From Pseudomonas farris (GTDB lineage Bacteria > Pseudomonadota > Gammaproteobacteria > Pseudomonadales > Pseudomonadaceae), in contig NZ_JAHSTV010000001.1 in NCBI RefSeq assembly GCF_019145235.1, positions 186,001-250,000 of the forward strand: a DNA stretch of 64,000 bases, read 5' to 3'. Below the pieces are notes generated by a model. That model was not told the DNA's origin and made no database searches. It worked only from the letters and a program-made list of their open reading frames with translations. Positions 18,221 through 28,038 of this stretch are shown here, in pieces (within the stretch, counting starts at the first letter, position 1; each line of letters opens with the position of its first letter). The position numbers and the translations under genes are program-made.

Positions 18221-18991
18221 GTGACACCACTCATGATCACCCTGCTAGTCGTAGCCGGGATCGCACTATTGATCGCCATTGGCTACATGAACCATGTGGT
18301 GGAAAACAACAAGCTGGAAAAGGCCCGCACCAAGGTTGAACTCAACGACCGTCTGCGTCGTTGCGGTGAAATCACCGAGACCTTCCCCGGTCAGTTGATG
18401 ACACCGACGCTCAAGTTGCTGTTGACCCGTCTGGAGCTGAACGTCTGCCAGCGCCTGCTGAACCTGGAAAAAACCAACGCCACGTTGAAGGCACGGATTA
18501 CCGAGCTGAGTGCCTTGGTCGCGCAAGGCGAATCGATCCCGGTCAACAACCCACCGGCACCGATCCAGACCGAAGCCAAAGCCAAAGACGTGCGTTTCCT
18601 GCTCGAAGCCCTGCATGGCCAGATCACCCGGGCCGCACAGGACGGTTTCCTGCCAACCAACGAAGCCAAGCGCTGGATCCGCGAGGTCCGTCACATCCTG
18701 GTGCTGCTGCACATCGAATTCTTCAACAACCTGGGCCAGCATTCCCTGCAACAGAACCAGCCCGGCCAGGCTCGCCTGGCCTTTGAACGCGGCGTGCAAT
18801 ACCTGCGCAAACAACAGGAACCGCAGGTTTACGCTGAACAGCTGGAATACCTGGAGAAACTCCTGGCCCGCGCCAACGCCCAAGTCATGGACACCATCGC
18901 CCCGGTTGAAGGCGAGGTGAACCAATTGACCGAAGGCCTCAAAGACGTCGAGGCTGATGCCGACTGGAAGAAAAAAGCGCTCTACGACTGA
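18221..18991 (+). CDS. conserved membrane-anchored coiled-coil protein of unknown function
   Basis: A 256-aa protein with one N-terminal membrane helix (MITLLVVAGIALLIAIGYMNHV) and a long, mostly helical cytoplasmic part. A coiled-coil-like stretch is at residues 60-105 (LTRLELNVCQRLLNLEKTN, LKARITELSALV). The second half (LFNNLGQHSL-like segment, QARLAFERGVQYLRKQQ) resembles a TPR-like pair. The GTG start has AAGAGG 8 bases upstream. I know it only as a conserved Pseudomonas protein and no function can be given. Confidence 0.8.
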   Translation: MTPLMITLLVVAGIALLIAIGYMNHVVENNKLEKARTKVELNDRLRRCGEITETFPGQLMTPTLKLLLTRLELNVCQRLLNLEKTNATLKARITELSALVAQGESIPVNNPPAPIQTEAKAKDVRFLLEALHGQITRAAQDGFLPTNEAKRWIREVRHILVLLHIEFFNNLGQHSLQQNQPGQARLAFERGVQYLRKQQEPQVYAEQLEYLEKLLARANAQVMDTIAPVEGEVNQLTEGLKDVEADADWKKKALYD

Positions 18992-19005
18992 TCATGTAAA
19001 TGCTG

Positions 19006-19036
19006 AAAAGCCACCGGGTCAGGTGGCTTTTTTTTG
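19006..19036 (+). terminator. rho-independent terminator
   Basis: AAAAGCCACC-GGGTCA-GGTGGCTTTT followed by further T residues, 15 bp after the stop of the membrane-protein gene. Confidence 0.9.
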
Positions 19037-19062
19037 CGTTGGGATTGATGGAAGGGCAGCGC

Positions 19063-21027
19063 TTACAGCCTGAAGTGCCCCACCATCCCCTTCAGCTCAA
19101 CTCCCAGCTGCGCCAACTCAATACTCGACGCCGCATTGCCCCGCATCGCCAACGACGACTGATCCGCACTGGCGCGGATACTGGTGACGCTGCGATTGAT
19201 CTCCTCGGCCACTGAACTCTGCTCCTCCGCAGCCGCCGCAATCTGCTGGTTCATCTGCTGAATCAACGACACCGCTGCCGCAATGCTCCCCAAGGCGCTC
19301 TCGGTCTGCAACGCATCGCTCACCGCCAGCTTCACCAACTCGCCACTGTTCTGAATCTGCTGTACCGACGAATGCGCCGCCGAGCGCAAGGCACTGACCA
19401 GCCGTTCGATTTCTTCAGTCGATTGCTGGGTTCGCTTGGCCAGCGCCCGAACTTCATCGGCCACCACCGCAAAGCCCCTGCCCTGCTCGCCGGCCCGCGC
19501 CGCCTCGATGGCCGCATTGAGCGCCAACAGGTTAGTCTGCTCGGCAACGCTTTTGATCACACTGAGCACCGTGCCAATGTTCTGGATTTCCGCACTGAGG
19601 CTTTCGATACTGGAGCTGGCCGAGGTGGCTGAGTCCGCCAATTGTTCGATCCGCGCCATGCTCTGACGCACCACCTGCTGACCGCTTTCGACCTTGCCAT
19701 CCGCAGTCTGCGCCGCCTGGGCAGCCTCCTCCGCGTTACGTGCCACGTCGTGCACTGTGGCGGTCATCTGATTCATTGCGGTGGCGACCTGCTCGGTTTC
19801 TTCCTTCTGGCTGCTGACTTCAAGATTGGTCTGCTCGGTCACCGCCGACAGCGATTGAGCAGAGCTTGCCAGCTGTTCGATACCGGCCTGCAAACCACTG
19901 ACGATATTGCTGAGCCCTGCGCCCATTTGCTGCATGGCTTGCATCAACTGGCCGATCTCGTCACGACGGGTCACTTCAATCGTTGCACTCAAATCGCCCG
20001 CGGCGATCTGCTGAGCCACACGAATCACACTGCGCAGCGGCGCGACGATCAACCGAGTGATCACCCAAGCAGCAATCAGCCCCACCAGCAAGGCCAGTGC
20101 CGAGGAGCCGATGATCAACAGCGAGTTCTTTTTCAGCTCTGCCTGCATCGACTGATCTTCGGCAACATAGGCCTGATCCACCCGCTCCACCACTTGAGCG
20201 GCGCGCTGGTGGAGTTGCTCATAGACGGTTTTTTCCTGTGCCAATAACCCGGTGTACTCGGCGAGTTTTTCACTGAAACCGGCAATATGACCGGCCACTT
20301 CATTGAGGACAGTCTGGTAACCCTCATCCTTGATCGTGGTTTTCAGTTGCTCGGCCTGGGTCAGTGCCTGATCGGCTTGCTCAATCTTGCCCTGCCCGCC
20401 GCTGTCGTCGCCCTTGCGGCTCTGGTCCAGGCGTACGCGCGCTTCGTTCATGGCCTGCAACATCAGCCGCGAAACCTGGCTGACCTGATTGGCCTGCTCG
20501 ATGAATTGCGCGCCGTCCTTGCCCTCGGATTCCTTCAAGGTATAGGCACCATCATCGGTGAGCCCGGCCTGCAGCACATCGAGGTTATTGGCCACGCTGG
20601 ACACCGACCAACTGGCCATTTCCAGCGCCAGGTCCTTGGCCTGACTCAGCGAGACGAACTCGTCGAACGCCTTGCGATAGGCTCCCAGCGACTGCTCGAC
20701 GTCGTTCATGACTGGCACGTTGGCCGTTGACTGGGCCTTGAGCTGGGTCGCCAGAGCGATCAGCGCATCCACCCCGGCGCGCAAGGCGTCCGCGGTTTTC
20801 GGATTACCGTGCAAGGCGTATTCCTGCTCAAGCAAACGCACCTTGAGCAAACCGCTGTTGAGCGACGACATCTGCTTGAGCCCGTCGAAGCGCTGACTAA
20901 TGGTTTGCAAGGACCATACGCCGATGGCCGCCACCAAGGCTGTCAACAGCAGTACCAGTACAAACCCGACACCCAGTTTTTTCGCCATACCGAGGTTGGC
21001 AAAACGTCCTTGCACGGCCGAAATCAT
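19063..21027 (-). CDS. methyl-accepting chemotaxis protein with helical periplasmic sensor
   Basis: Transmembrane chemoreceptor of about 654 aa. TM1 is [21 protein letters not shown] long all-helical periplasmic domain (about 245 residues) resembles the helical bimodular HBM sensors of McpS/McpQ. TM2 is [21 protein letters not shown], then HAMP ([20 protein letters not shown]) and the signalling domain with the conserved hairpin tip [20 protein letters not shown]. The ATG at 21027 follows AGGGGA. No CheR-docking pentapeptide is seen at the C-terminus. HBM receptors often sense TCA-cycle acids; the ligand here is not shown by the sequence. Confidence 0.92.
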   Translation of the reverse strand: MISAVQGRFANLGMAKKLGVGFVLVLLLTALVAAIGVWSLQTISQRFDGLKQMSSLNSGLLKVRLLEQEYALHGNPKTADALRAGVDALIALATQLKAQSTANVPVMNDVEQSLGAYRKAFDEFVSLSQAKDLALEMASWSVSSVANNLDVLQAGLTDDGAYTLKESEGKDGAQFIEQANQVSQVSRLMLQAMNEARVRLDQSRKGDDSGGQGKIEQADQALTQAEQLKTTIKDEGYQTVLNEVAGHIAGFSEKLAEYTGLLAQEKTVYEQLHQRAAQVVERVDQAYVAEDQSMQAELKKNSLLIIGSSALALLVGLIAAWVITRLIVAPLRSVIRVAQQIAAGDLSATIEVTRRDEIGQLMQAMQQMGAGLSNIVSGLQAGIEQLASSAQSLSAVTEQTNLEVSSQKEETEQVATAMNQMTATVHDVARNAEEAAQAAQTADGKVESGQQVVRQSMARIEQLADSATSASSSIESLSAEIQNIGTVLSVIKSVAEQTNLLALNAAIEAARAGEQGRGFAVVADEVRALAKRTQQSTEEIERLVSALRSAAHSSVQQIQNSGELVKLAVSDALQTESALGSIAAAVSLIQQMNQQIAAAAEEQSSVAEEINRSVTSIRASADQSSLAMRGNAASSIELAQLGVELKGMVGHFRL

Positions 21028-21135
21028 TGCGCTTAGTCCCCTGCCATTGTCTGTTGATGCAGATTCGCAACGGGCTTGTGCCAACACAAGTCTCGGGCGT
21101 CGGAATAATGGCAAAAAGCTACGCCCGCATCGCTT

Positions 21136-22524
21136 TCAGAACGTTTGAGGTCGATCCCGAGCGGTAGCCTGAAAAAATGCCCGGGCGCGAGGATCACAGG
21201 CATAAGCAACGTTGATCCGCTGCCAGTCATAAGCTTGTCCGGTCGGACTGAACGCCGTCGGGCAAGACAGCAGAACACCGAAGCGCCGCGCCTGAGTTCG
21301 CACCTGGACGTAGTCAGACTTGCGCGATCGCGCCCAGATGAACAGGCCACCCGCCGGTTTGCCGAAAACCTCCCACTCCGCGTCTTCGAGCACCTGCAAG
21401 GCCGCTTCCCTGCCAGTGCTTAAACGCTGGCGCTGACGCTGCACCAATTTGCGATAGGCACCACCGGCCAACAGGCAAGCCAGCACCGACTCGCTAAACC
21501 GAGAAGCCCCCATGCTGCTGATCATTTTGACCTGCGCCAGTCGCGAAATTACATCGGCACTGCCCACTACAAAGCCAATCCGCAACGAACTGCTGAGGGT
21601 TTTGGAGTAGCTGCCGACGTAGATCACGTTGTCATCGATGCCCAGTGCCGCGAGGCGCGTGCCGGGACCGCTGTGAAGATCCGCATAGACGTCATCTTCG
21701 ATCACCAGCACGCCATGGTTTTTGGCCAGTTGCAGGACCTGCTGAGCCACCCCCGGGGTCAAACTGCTGCCGGTAGGGTTGTGATAAAAGCTGTTGATGA
21801 ACAAGCCACGGGGTTTGTACTTCAACAACAATGCCTCGAGTGCTTCGGTATCGGGCCCGCGAGGGGTTCGTGGTACCTCGATCATGCAAACCCCGTGCAG
21901 CCTGAGCAGATCGAACAGCATCGAATAGCCGGGACTCTCTACCACCACGCAATCGCCCGGTTTGAATAGAGTACGCACAATCAGATCGAGCCCATGACTG
22001 GCCCCCGCCGTGGTCAGTATTCTACTTTCATCCACCTCGATACTCAGCTGCTTCAACCGTTTGAGGATCTGCTGGCGTAAAGCAGGCAGGCCCAGTGGCG
22101 TGCTGTAGTTGAACAACCCGGCCATGTCGGTGCGGCTGACCTGGCGTATGGCGTAGCTCAGGTCGTCAGTCTCGCGCCAGCTTTCGGGTAATCCGCCGCA
22201 ACCCAGGTTCAGTTCACCGACGAGGCCGCTCTGCTGCTCAACCCCTTCGGACCAGGGAAGATCCCGTTGCCCCTGAGCGGCCAGCGCCGTGGCCGCGACA
22301 AAGAAACCCGCCCCGTTGCGCGTCGTCAGTACACCTTGAGCCACGAGCCGTTCACAGGCCTCGACGACACTGGACTGACTGAGCAGATTGATTCGCGCGA
22401 TTTGCCGCACAGAAGGCAAACGCGTCCCCGGCGACACCTCGCCGCGACGGAGCCAGTCGGCCAATGCGTCGACGATTTGCTGCACGACAGGCACCAATGC
22501 CTGTCGATCGATTCTCAACTCCAT
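21136..22524 (-). CDS. MocR-type GntR/aminotransferase regulator
   Basis: Fusion of a GntR winged helix (residues 1-75: GTRLPSVRQIARINLLSQSSVVEACERL) with a fold-type I aminotransferase-like domain. Aspects of the PLP site are visible: HNPTGSSLTP, VIEDDVYADLH and the Schiff-base segment YVGSYSKTLSSSLRIGFVVG with its Lys. Such MocR regulators bind PLP and control vitamin B6, amino-acid or transport genes. The start ATG at 22524 has AGGAG 10 bases upstream. The target is not evident; the next gene leftward is the chemoreceptor on the same strand. Confidence 0.9.
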   Translation of the reverse strand: MELRIDRQALVPVVQQIVDALADWLRRGEVSPGTRLPSVRQIARINLLSQSSVVEACERLVAQGVLTTRNGAGFFVAATALAAQGQRDLPWSEGVEQQSGLVGELNLGCGGLPESWRETDDLSYAIRQVSRTDMAGLFNYSTPLGLPALRQQILKRLKQLSIEVDESRILTTAGASHGLDLIVRTLFKPGDCVVVESPGYSMLFDLLRLHGVCMIEVPRTPRGPDTEALEALLLKYKPRGLFINSFYHNPTGSSLTPGVAQQVLQLAKNHGVLVIEDDVYADLHSGPGTRLAALGIDDNVIYVGSYSKTLSSSLRIGFVVGSADVISRLAQVKMISSMGASRFSESVLACLLAGGAYRKLVQRQRQRLSTGREAALQVLEDAEWEVFGKPAGGLFIWARSRKSDYVQVRTQARRFGVLLSCPTAFSPTGQAYDWQRINVAYACDPRARAFFQATARDRPQTF

Positions 22525-22673
22525 GAGCAAGCAAACTCCTGTCCGTTTTGCGGGAAGCAGTTAATCACAGGAGCGCTCCGGGGGATGTGCGACAACGCCG
22601 CCAAAACCCTCGGTTCTAACCATTTGAAACACATTGATCGGCGTCTTCACGGAATCAACGCCGAACAATAAAA

Positions 22674-22828
22674 AATGTGGGAGCGGGCTTGTGTGGCGAG
22701 GGGGCTTGCCCCCGTTCGGCTGCGAAGCAGTCGTAAATCCAGACAACTCGGTCTGTCTGGACGGGCGCCGGGGGCCGCTTCGCGACCCAACGGGGGCAAG
22801 CTCCCTCGCCACACAAGCCCGCTCTCAC
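22674..22828. repeat. composite palindromic repeat (GTGGCGAGGGGGCTTGCCCCCG family)
   Basis: Long inverted repeat: the outer arms are REP-like (AATGTGGGAGCGGGCTTGTG and its complement) and the inner arms are GTGGCGAGGGGGCTTGCCCC with CTGCGAAGCAG. The loop contains a further small dyad (CAGACAACTCGGTCTGTCTG). Relatives without the outer arms are at 43230-43376 and 48610-48741. Confidence 0.85.
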
Positions 22829-22856
22829 ACGCTCCGCACCATCGCAGCCTAAAACT

Positions 22857-23618
22857 TTAAAACGCCGTAACCCCACCATCCACCGCCAGCGAATGACCGG
22901 TGGTGAATGCCGCGCCATCGCTGCACAGGTAGAGCACCGCGCTGGCAATTTCTTCGACTTTGCCAATACGCCCGACCGGGTGCATGGCGTTGGCGAACTC
23001 GCCCTTTTTCGGGTCCGCTTCATAGGCTCGACGGAACATATCGGTGTCGATCACCGCAGGACACACGGCATTCACGCGAATCTTTTTCTTGGCGTATTCG
23101 ATGGCCGCCGATTTGGTCAGGCCGATCACCGCGTGTTTCGAGGCAGCGTAGATGCTCATCTTCGGCGCAGCGCCCAGGCCGGCGACCGAAGCGGTGTTGA
23201 CGATCGCGCCGCCGCCCTGGGCCAGCAGCAACGGCAACTGATACTTCATGCACAACCAGACGCCTTTGACGTTGACGCCCATGATCGCGTCGAACTCATC
23301 GATCGTGCCGTCGGCCAGTTTGCCCTTCTCGATTTCGATACCAGCGTTGTTGAAGGCATAGTCGAGACGCCCGTAGGTATTCACGACCTCGTCCATCAGA
23401 TTTTTTACATCGCCTTCCAGAGTGACGTTGCAGCGCACGAAGGTCGCTTCACCGCCCGCGGTGCGAATCAGCGCCACAGTGCCTTCACCACCGGCCGCGT
23501 CCAGATCGGCCACCACCACTTTCAAACCTTCAGCGGCAAACGCCAAAGCGGTCGCGCGGCCAATACCATTGGCCGCGCCTGTCACAACGGCGACCTGGCC
23601 GGAAAACGTCATGCTCAT
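22857..23618 (-). CDS. SDR-family oxidoreductase
   Basis: Classical short-chain dehydrogenase/reductase, 253 aa. The NAD(P) motif is TGAANGIG (residues 14-21), then NNAG, the catalytic Ser in NTASVAG and the YAASK pair (Tyr/Lys), and the PG-like motif VCPAVIDTDM. Asp in VVADLD after the second strand favours NAD(H). GAGGAC 8 bases before the ATG at 23618 fixes the start. The gene is monocistronic and divergent from the CurA-like reductase. The substrate is unknown. Confidence 0.92.
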   Translation of the reverse strand: MSMTFSGQVAVVTGAANGIGRATALAFAAEGLKVVVADLDAAGGEGTVALIRTAGGEATFVRCNVTLEGDVKNLMDEVVNTYGRLDYAFNNAGIEIEKGKLADGTIDEFDAIMGVNVKGVWLCMKYQLPLLLAQGGGAIVNTASVAGLGAAPKMSIYAASKHAVIGLTKSAAIEYAKKKIRVNAVCPAVIDTDMFRRAYEADPKKGEFANAMHPVGRIGKVEEIASAVLYLCSDGAAFTTGHSLAVDGGVTAF

Positions 23619-23854
23619 TGTTATGTCCTCGGAGGGAAGAATGCGGGGGATCGCGTGTGCCCAGTCTAGTCACAGGGGCGTATGGCACGGCAGCACTATC
23701 AGAAGGCCGGTTGGGCACCCATGAGTTGCAGTGATAGAACGGGCGCCCTGACTATCACTGCACTGGATCGATGTGCATTCGCAGTGTCAGCCAACCTTGC
23801 AGCATCGCCAATGAAGGTCTATCAACAAGACTTCATTCATCTTGAGTGCCTGTC

Positions 23855-24859
23855 ATGACTACCCAGACCAATCGCCAGTTCCTGCTTGCCAAACGCCCCG
23901 TGGGGGCAGCCACCCGTGAGACGTTCACGTATCAAGAAGTTCCGGTCGGCGAGCCGGCGGCGGGTCAGATCCTGGTCAAGAATGAATACCTGTCCCTGGA
24001 CCCGGCCATGCGTGGCTGGATGAACGAGGGCAAGTCCTACATCCCTCCGGTCGGCATTGGCGAAGTCATGCGTGCATTGGGTGTAGGCAAAGTCATCGCC
24101 TCGAACAATCCGGGTTTCGCCGTGGGGGACTACGTCAACGGCGCCCTCGGTGTGCAGGATTACTTCCTCGGCGAGCCGCGAGGTTTCTATAAAGTCGATC
24201 CGACACTGGCACCGCTGCCGCGCTATTTATCCGCGCTGGGCATGACCGGGATGACCGCCTACTTCGCCCTGCTCGATGTCGGCGCGCCGAAAGCCGGCGA
24301 CACCGTAGTGTTGTCGGGCGCGGCCGGTGCGGTGGGCAGCATTGCCGGGCAGATTGCCAAGATCAAAGGTTGCCGGGTAATCGGCATCGCCGGCGGCGCG
24401 GATAAGTGCAAGTTCCTGATCGACGAGCTGGGTTTTGACGGTGCCATCGACTACAAAAACGAAGACGTGCAGGCCGGCCTGAAGCGCGAATGCCCGAAAG
24501 GCGTCGACGTGTATTTCGATAACGTCGGCGGCGATATTCTCGATGCCGTGCTGAGCCGCCTGAACATGAAGGCGCGGGTGGTGATTTGCGGCGCCATCAG
24601 CCAGTACAACAACAAGGAAGCGGTCAAAGGCCCGGCCAACTACCTGTCGTTGCTGGTCAACCGCGCGCGGATGGAAGGCTTTGTGGTGATGGATTACGCC
24701 GCACAGTTCGCCGCTGCCGGGCAGGAAATGGCCGGCTGGATGGCCAAGGGGCAGCTCAAGAGCAAGGAAGATATTGTCGAAGGACTGGAAACATTCCCGG
24801 AGACGCTGATGAAATTGTTCAGCGGCGAGAATTTCGGGAAGTTGGTGTTGAAGGTTTAA
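23855..24859 (+). CDS. NADP-dependent oxidoreductase, CurA/PTGR-like (zinc-free MDR)
   Basis: Medium-chain dehydrogenase/reductase without zinc ligands, 334 aa, of the NADPH-dependent 2-alkenal/curcumin reductase (CurA) group, which reduces activated C=C bonds. Markers are the N-terminal EYLSLDPAMRGWM, the nucleotide motif SGAAGAVGSIAGQIAK, and DVYFDNVGGDILD with CGAISQYN. The ATG at 23855 is preferred to GTG at 23846. A family role in aldehyde or quinone detoxification is known; the natural substrate here is not. Confidence 0.9.
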   Translation: MTTQTNRQFLLAKRPVGAATRETFTYQEVPVGEPAAGQILVKNEYLSLDPAMRGWMNEGKSYIPPVGIGEVMRALGVGKVIASNNPGFAVGDYVNGALGVQDYFLGEPRGFYKVDPTLAPLPRYLSALGMTGMTAYFALLDVGAPKAGDTVVLSGAAGAVGSIAGQIAKIKGCRVIGIAGGADKCKFLIDELGFDGAIDYKNEDVQAGLKRECPKGVDVYFDNVGGDILDAVLSRLNMKARVVICGAISQYNNKEAVKGPANYLSLLVNRARMEGFVVMDYAAQFAAAGQEMAGWMAKGQLKSKEDIVEGLETFPETLMKLFSGENFGKLVLKV

Positions 24860-24884
24860 CCCGATATCTGAAACGACCACAAAC

Positions 24885-24980
24885 AAATGTGGGAGCGGGC
24901 TTGCTCGCGAAAGCGGTGTGTCAGTCAACGATGATGTCGACTGATATGCCGCCTTCGCGAGCAAGCCCGCTCCCACATTT
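24885..24980. repeat. REPIN (inverted REP pair)
   Basis: Two head-to-head copies of the fluorescens-group REP (AAATGTGGGAGCGGGCTTGC and its complement) with about 40 bp between them, forming a long hairpin. It lies between the convergent CurA-like gene and pyrF and may also protect or end their transcripts. Confidence 0.95.
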
Positions 24981-24997
24981 GGATCTGTGGCGATTGT

Positions 24998-25696
24998 TTA
25001 AGCGAGTTCGGCCACTACCGCCGCCAACGCCTTCGCCGGATCCGCCGCCTGGCTGATCGGACGGCCGATCACCAGGTAATCGGAACCAGCCTCTAGCGCC
25101 TGACGCGGGGTCAGGATGCGGCGTTGATCGTCCTGGGCGCTGCCCGCCGGACGAATCCCCGGGGTCACCAGTTGCAACGACGGGTGAGCGGTTTTCAGGG
25201 CCCGGGCTTCCAGGGCCGAGCAGACCAGACCGTCCAGCCCGGCTTTTTCCGCCAGCGCGGCCAGGCGCAGCACCTGCTCCTGTGGCTCGATGTCCAGACC
25301 GATACCCGCCAGGTCCTCACGTTCCATGCTGGTCAGCACGGTCACGCCGATCAGCAGCGGTTTCGGGCCGCTGCGCTGATCGAGCACTTCACGGCAGGCA
25401 GCCATCATGCGCAGACCACCGGAGCAGTGCACGTTGACCATCCACACGCCCATTTCCGCGGCGGCCTTGACGGCCATGGCGGTGGTGTTCGGAATGTCGT
25501 GGAATTTGAGGTCCAGGAACACTTCAAAACCCTTGTCGCGCAGGGTGCCGACGATTTCCGAGGCGCAACTGGTGAACAGTTCTTTACCGACTTTGACCCG
25601 GCACAGCTTCGGGTCCAATTGATCGGCCAGCTTCAGTGCGGCGTCACGGGTAGGGAAATCCAGGGCGACGATAATAGGCGTCTGGCAGGCGGACAT
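24998..25696 (-). CDS. pyrF: orotidine 5'-phosphate decarboxylase
   Basis: Cytoplasmic enzyme of de novo pyrimidine synthesis that decarboxylates OMP to UMP. It shows the catalytic DxKxxDI pattern in [12 protein letters not shown], the N-terminal PIIVALDFP, and the C-terminal phosphate-binding blocks VTPGIRP and YLVIGRPI. At 232 aa it is full length. The ATG at 25696 is chosen; upstream extension adds no family sequence. Monocistronic. Confidence 0.96.
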   Translation of the reverse strand: MSACQTPIIVALDFPTRDAALKLADQLDPKLCRVKVGKELFTSCASEIVGTLRDKGFEVFLDLKFHDIPNTTAMAVKAAAEMGVWMVNVHCSGGLRMMAACREVLDQRSGPKPLLIGVTVLTSMEREDLAGIGLDIEPQEQVLRLAALAEKAGLDGLVCSALEARALKTAHPSLQLVTPGIRPAGSAQDDQRRILTPRQALEAGSDYLVIGRPISQAADPAKALAAVVAELA

Positions 25697-25976
25697 GAGT
25701 GGGCTCTCAGGCAAGTCGAAATCGGCGCGCATTGTAGCGGAACCAGCGCCGCTGCGGGACCCGATGATCGGTAATTCGTCGTCGCGGTTAATACAAGACT
25801 AGCTACTGCAGCAATTGTGTCGAGTTCGGTACACACACGACACGCCCACAACACCCTTCAACGCTACCCTCGGCAGCCGCAACAGGTCCTACAGCACTTC
25901 CCGCCTCACGGCCGGACGCCTATGCTGAAGCCACAACCTCGCAGCCTATCTTTGTGGTTGGCAGCCTATCTGGCAG

Positions 25977-26747
25977 ATGAACGCACGCATGCACAACTCC
26001 CCAGCACCCCAGAACGACGATCAAAAAGCGCCGGCCGACGATAAACGCTGGAGCATTCGCGCCCTGATCGTAGACGATGACGTCCCGATCCGTGAATTAA
26101 TGATCGACTACCTGGCCCGGTTCAGTATCCACGCCAGCGGCGTCACCGATGGCGCCGCCATGCGTCAGGCCCTGCAAGCCGAGCATTTCGACGTGGTGGT
26201 GCTCGACCTGATGCTGCCGGGCGAAGACGGTTTGTCGCTGTGCCGCTGGTTGCGCGCCGAATCGGACATCCCGATCCTGATGCTCACCGCCCGTTGCGAA
26301 CCCACCGACCGGATCATCGGCCTGGAACTGGGCGCCGACGACTACATGGCCAAGCCATTCGAGCCGCGGGAGCTGGTCGCACGGATTCAGACCATTCTGC
26401 GTCGGGTGCGCGACGACCGCACCGAACAGCGTGCGAATATTCGCTTCGACACCTGGCGCCTCAACAGTGTGCTGCGCCAGTTGATCGCCGCCGATGGCCT
26501 GGTGGTGCCGTTGTCCAACGCCGAATTCCGTTTGCTCTGGGTGTTCATCGAACGTCCGCGCCGGGTACTCAGCCGCGAACAACTGCTGGACGCCGCCCGT
26601 GGTCGCTCGATCGAAGCCTTTGATCGCAGCATCGACTTGCTGGTGTCGCGCCTGCGCCAGAAACTCGGTGATGACCCGAAAGCACCACAGTTGATCAAGA
26701 CTGTTCGCGGCGAGGGTTATCTGTTCGACGCACGAGACATCGGCTGA
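25977..26747 (+). CDS. OmpR-family response regulator
   Basis: Two-component response regulator, 256 aa. After about 25 disordered residues comes a receiver with the acidic pair IVDDD, phosphoacceptor Asp77 (VVVLDLMLPGEDG), Thr in LTAR and Lys in MAKPFEP. A winged-helix effector follows (LSNAEFRLLWVFIERPRRVLSREQLL and RSIDLLVSRLRQKLGD). The start is uncertain: ATG at 25977 or 25989, neither with a good ribosome site. Its last base is the first of the kinase ATG, so the two are translationally coupled. The target is unknown. Confidence 0.92.
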   Translation: MNARMHNSPAPQNDDQKAPADDKRWSIRALIVDDDVPIRELMIDYLARFSIHASGVTDGAAMRQALQAEHFDVVVLDLMLPGEDGLSLCRWLRAESDIPILMLTARCEPTDRIIGLELGADDYMAKPFEPRELVARIQTILRRVRDDRTEQRANIRFDTWRLNSVLRQLIAADGLVVPLSNAEFRLLWVFIERPRRVLSREQLLDAARGRSIEAFDRSIDLLVSRLRQKLGDDPKAPQLIKTVRGEGYLFDARDIG

Positions 26748-27799
26748 TGCGTGCGCGCTTCGATACGCTGTTCGGCCGCCTGTTTGGCGTGCTGCTGCTG
26801 GCGATCGTACTGGCGCATTTGTTGGCGTTCTTCTGGTTCAAGCATTACGGTCCACCGCCTCCCCCTCCGCCGCCGTCGGAATTTTCCGAGCGCTTCGACG
26901 GACAACGCCCACCACCGGACCCGCGCTTCGGCAACCGGCCACCACGGCCGTGGTTCGGCGGGCCGCTGGTGCCGCTGACCTTTCAGTTTGTCTCGCTGAT
27001 CATCGCCGCCTGGTACGGCGCCAAGCTGCTGACCCGTCCGATTCAACGCCTGAGCGACGCCGCCGAGCGCCTGAGTGAAAATCTCGACAGTCCACCGCTG
27101 GATGAGTCCGGCCCACGGGAAGCGCGGCAAGCGGCCCACACCTTCAATTTGATGCAGCAACGCATTCTGCAGCAAGTGCAGCAACGCTCACGGATGCTTG
27201 GCGCGGTGTCCCATGACCTGCGCACGCCGCTGTCGCGACTCAAGCTACGGCTGGAGCAGATCGATGACGACAAGCTGCAAGGCCAGATGCGTCAGGACCT
27301 GGACGACATGATCAGCATGCTCGATTCCACCCTCACCTACCTGCACGAACAACGCACCAGCGAGGCGCCACAGTGGATGGACGTGCAGGCGCTGGTGGAA
27401 TCCCTGAGCGAAAACGCCCAGGACCAGGGCTCCAATGTCCAGGCCTGCGGCCATTGCGCCCCGTTGCAGGTTCAGCCGATGGCCTTGCGCTCGTGCATCA
27501 ATAACCTGCTGGACAACGCCCTGCGTTATGCCGGGGACGCGCTGATCACGCTTGAGGACAGCCGCGAGGAGCTGGTGATCCGGGTCATCGATCATGGCCC
27601 GGGTATCGCAGCGGATAAACGTGAAGCGGTGTTCGAACCGTTCTTTCGCCTGGAAGGTTCACGTAATCGCAACTCCGGCGGCGTCGGCCTGGGCATGACC
27701 ATCGCCCGGGAAGCAGCGGAGCGTTTGGGTGGGCAGTTGAGCCTGGAAGAAACTTCCGGTGGTGGTTTAACCGCAGTCATCCGCCTGCCCCGCCTCTAA
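26747..27799 (+). CDS. sensor histidine kinase with proline-rich periplasmic loop
   Basis: Membrane histidine kinase of 350 aa, partner of the overlapping response regulator. TM1 is at residues 10-30 and TM2 about 75-92. The short periplasmic loop (31-74) is very rich in Pro, including eight in a row (36-43). A HAMP-like segment follows, then the H-box GAVSHDLRTPLSRL (His156), N-box NLLDNALRYA, G1 DHGPGIA, F-box EPFFRLEGS and G2 GGVGLGMTIA. All catalytic boxes are intact. The small loop makes direct ligand binding unlikely; it may sense membrane state, metal or a partner protein (inference). Confidence 0.92.
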   Translation: MRARFDTLFGRLFGVLLLAIVLAHLLAFFWFKHYGPPPPPPPPSEFSERFDGQRPPPDPRFGNRPPRPWFGGPLVPLTFQFVSLIIAAWYGAKLLTRPIQRLSDAAERLSENLDSPPLDESGPREARQAAHTFNLMQQRILQQVQQRSRMLGAVSHDLRTPLSRLKLRLEQIDDDKLQGQMRQDLDDMISMLDSTLTYLHEQRTSEAPQWMDVQALVESLSENAQDQGSNVQACGHCAPLQVQPMALRSCINNLLDNALRYAGDALITLEDSREELVIRVIDHGPGIAADKREAVFEPFFRLEGSRNRNSGGVGLGMTIAREAAERLGGQLSLEETSGGGLTAVIRLPRL

Positions 27800-27814
27800 G
27801 CCACACCCCCATCC

Positions 27815-27906
27815 AATGTGGGAGCGGGCTTGCTCGCGAAGACGGCAGTCCAGTCAACATTGATGTCGCCTGACACACCGCTTTCGTGAGCAAGCCCGCT
27901 CCCACA
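27815..27906. repeat. REPIN (inverted REP pair)
   Basis: AATGTGGGAGCGGGCTTGCT at the left and CAAGCCCGCTCCCACA at the right, with a 40-bp spacer. One arm has GTGAG for GCGAG. It follows the histidine kinase gene. Confidence 0.93.
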
Positions 27907-28038
27907 GGATCGTAGGCTGGCCTGATATTTGTGTTTGTGTACCGGACGGTACAAACCCCACATACCCACGACAACTCACCCCTTGAGGCTGCATAAGCCG
28001 GTGCACTCACCGGTTTCCCATTCCAAGGAGTGAGCACA

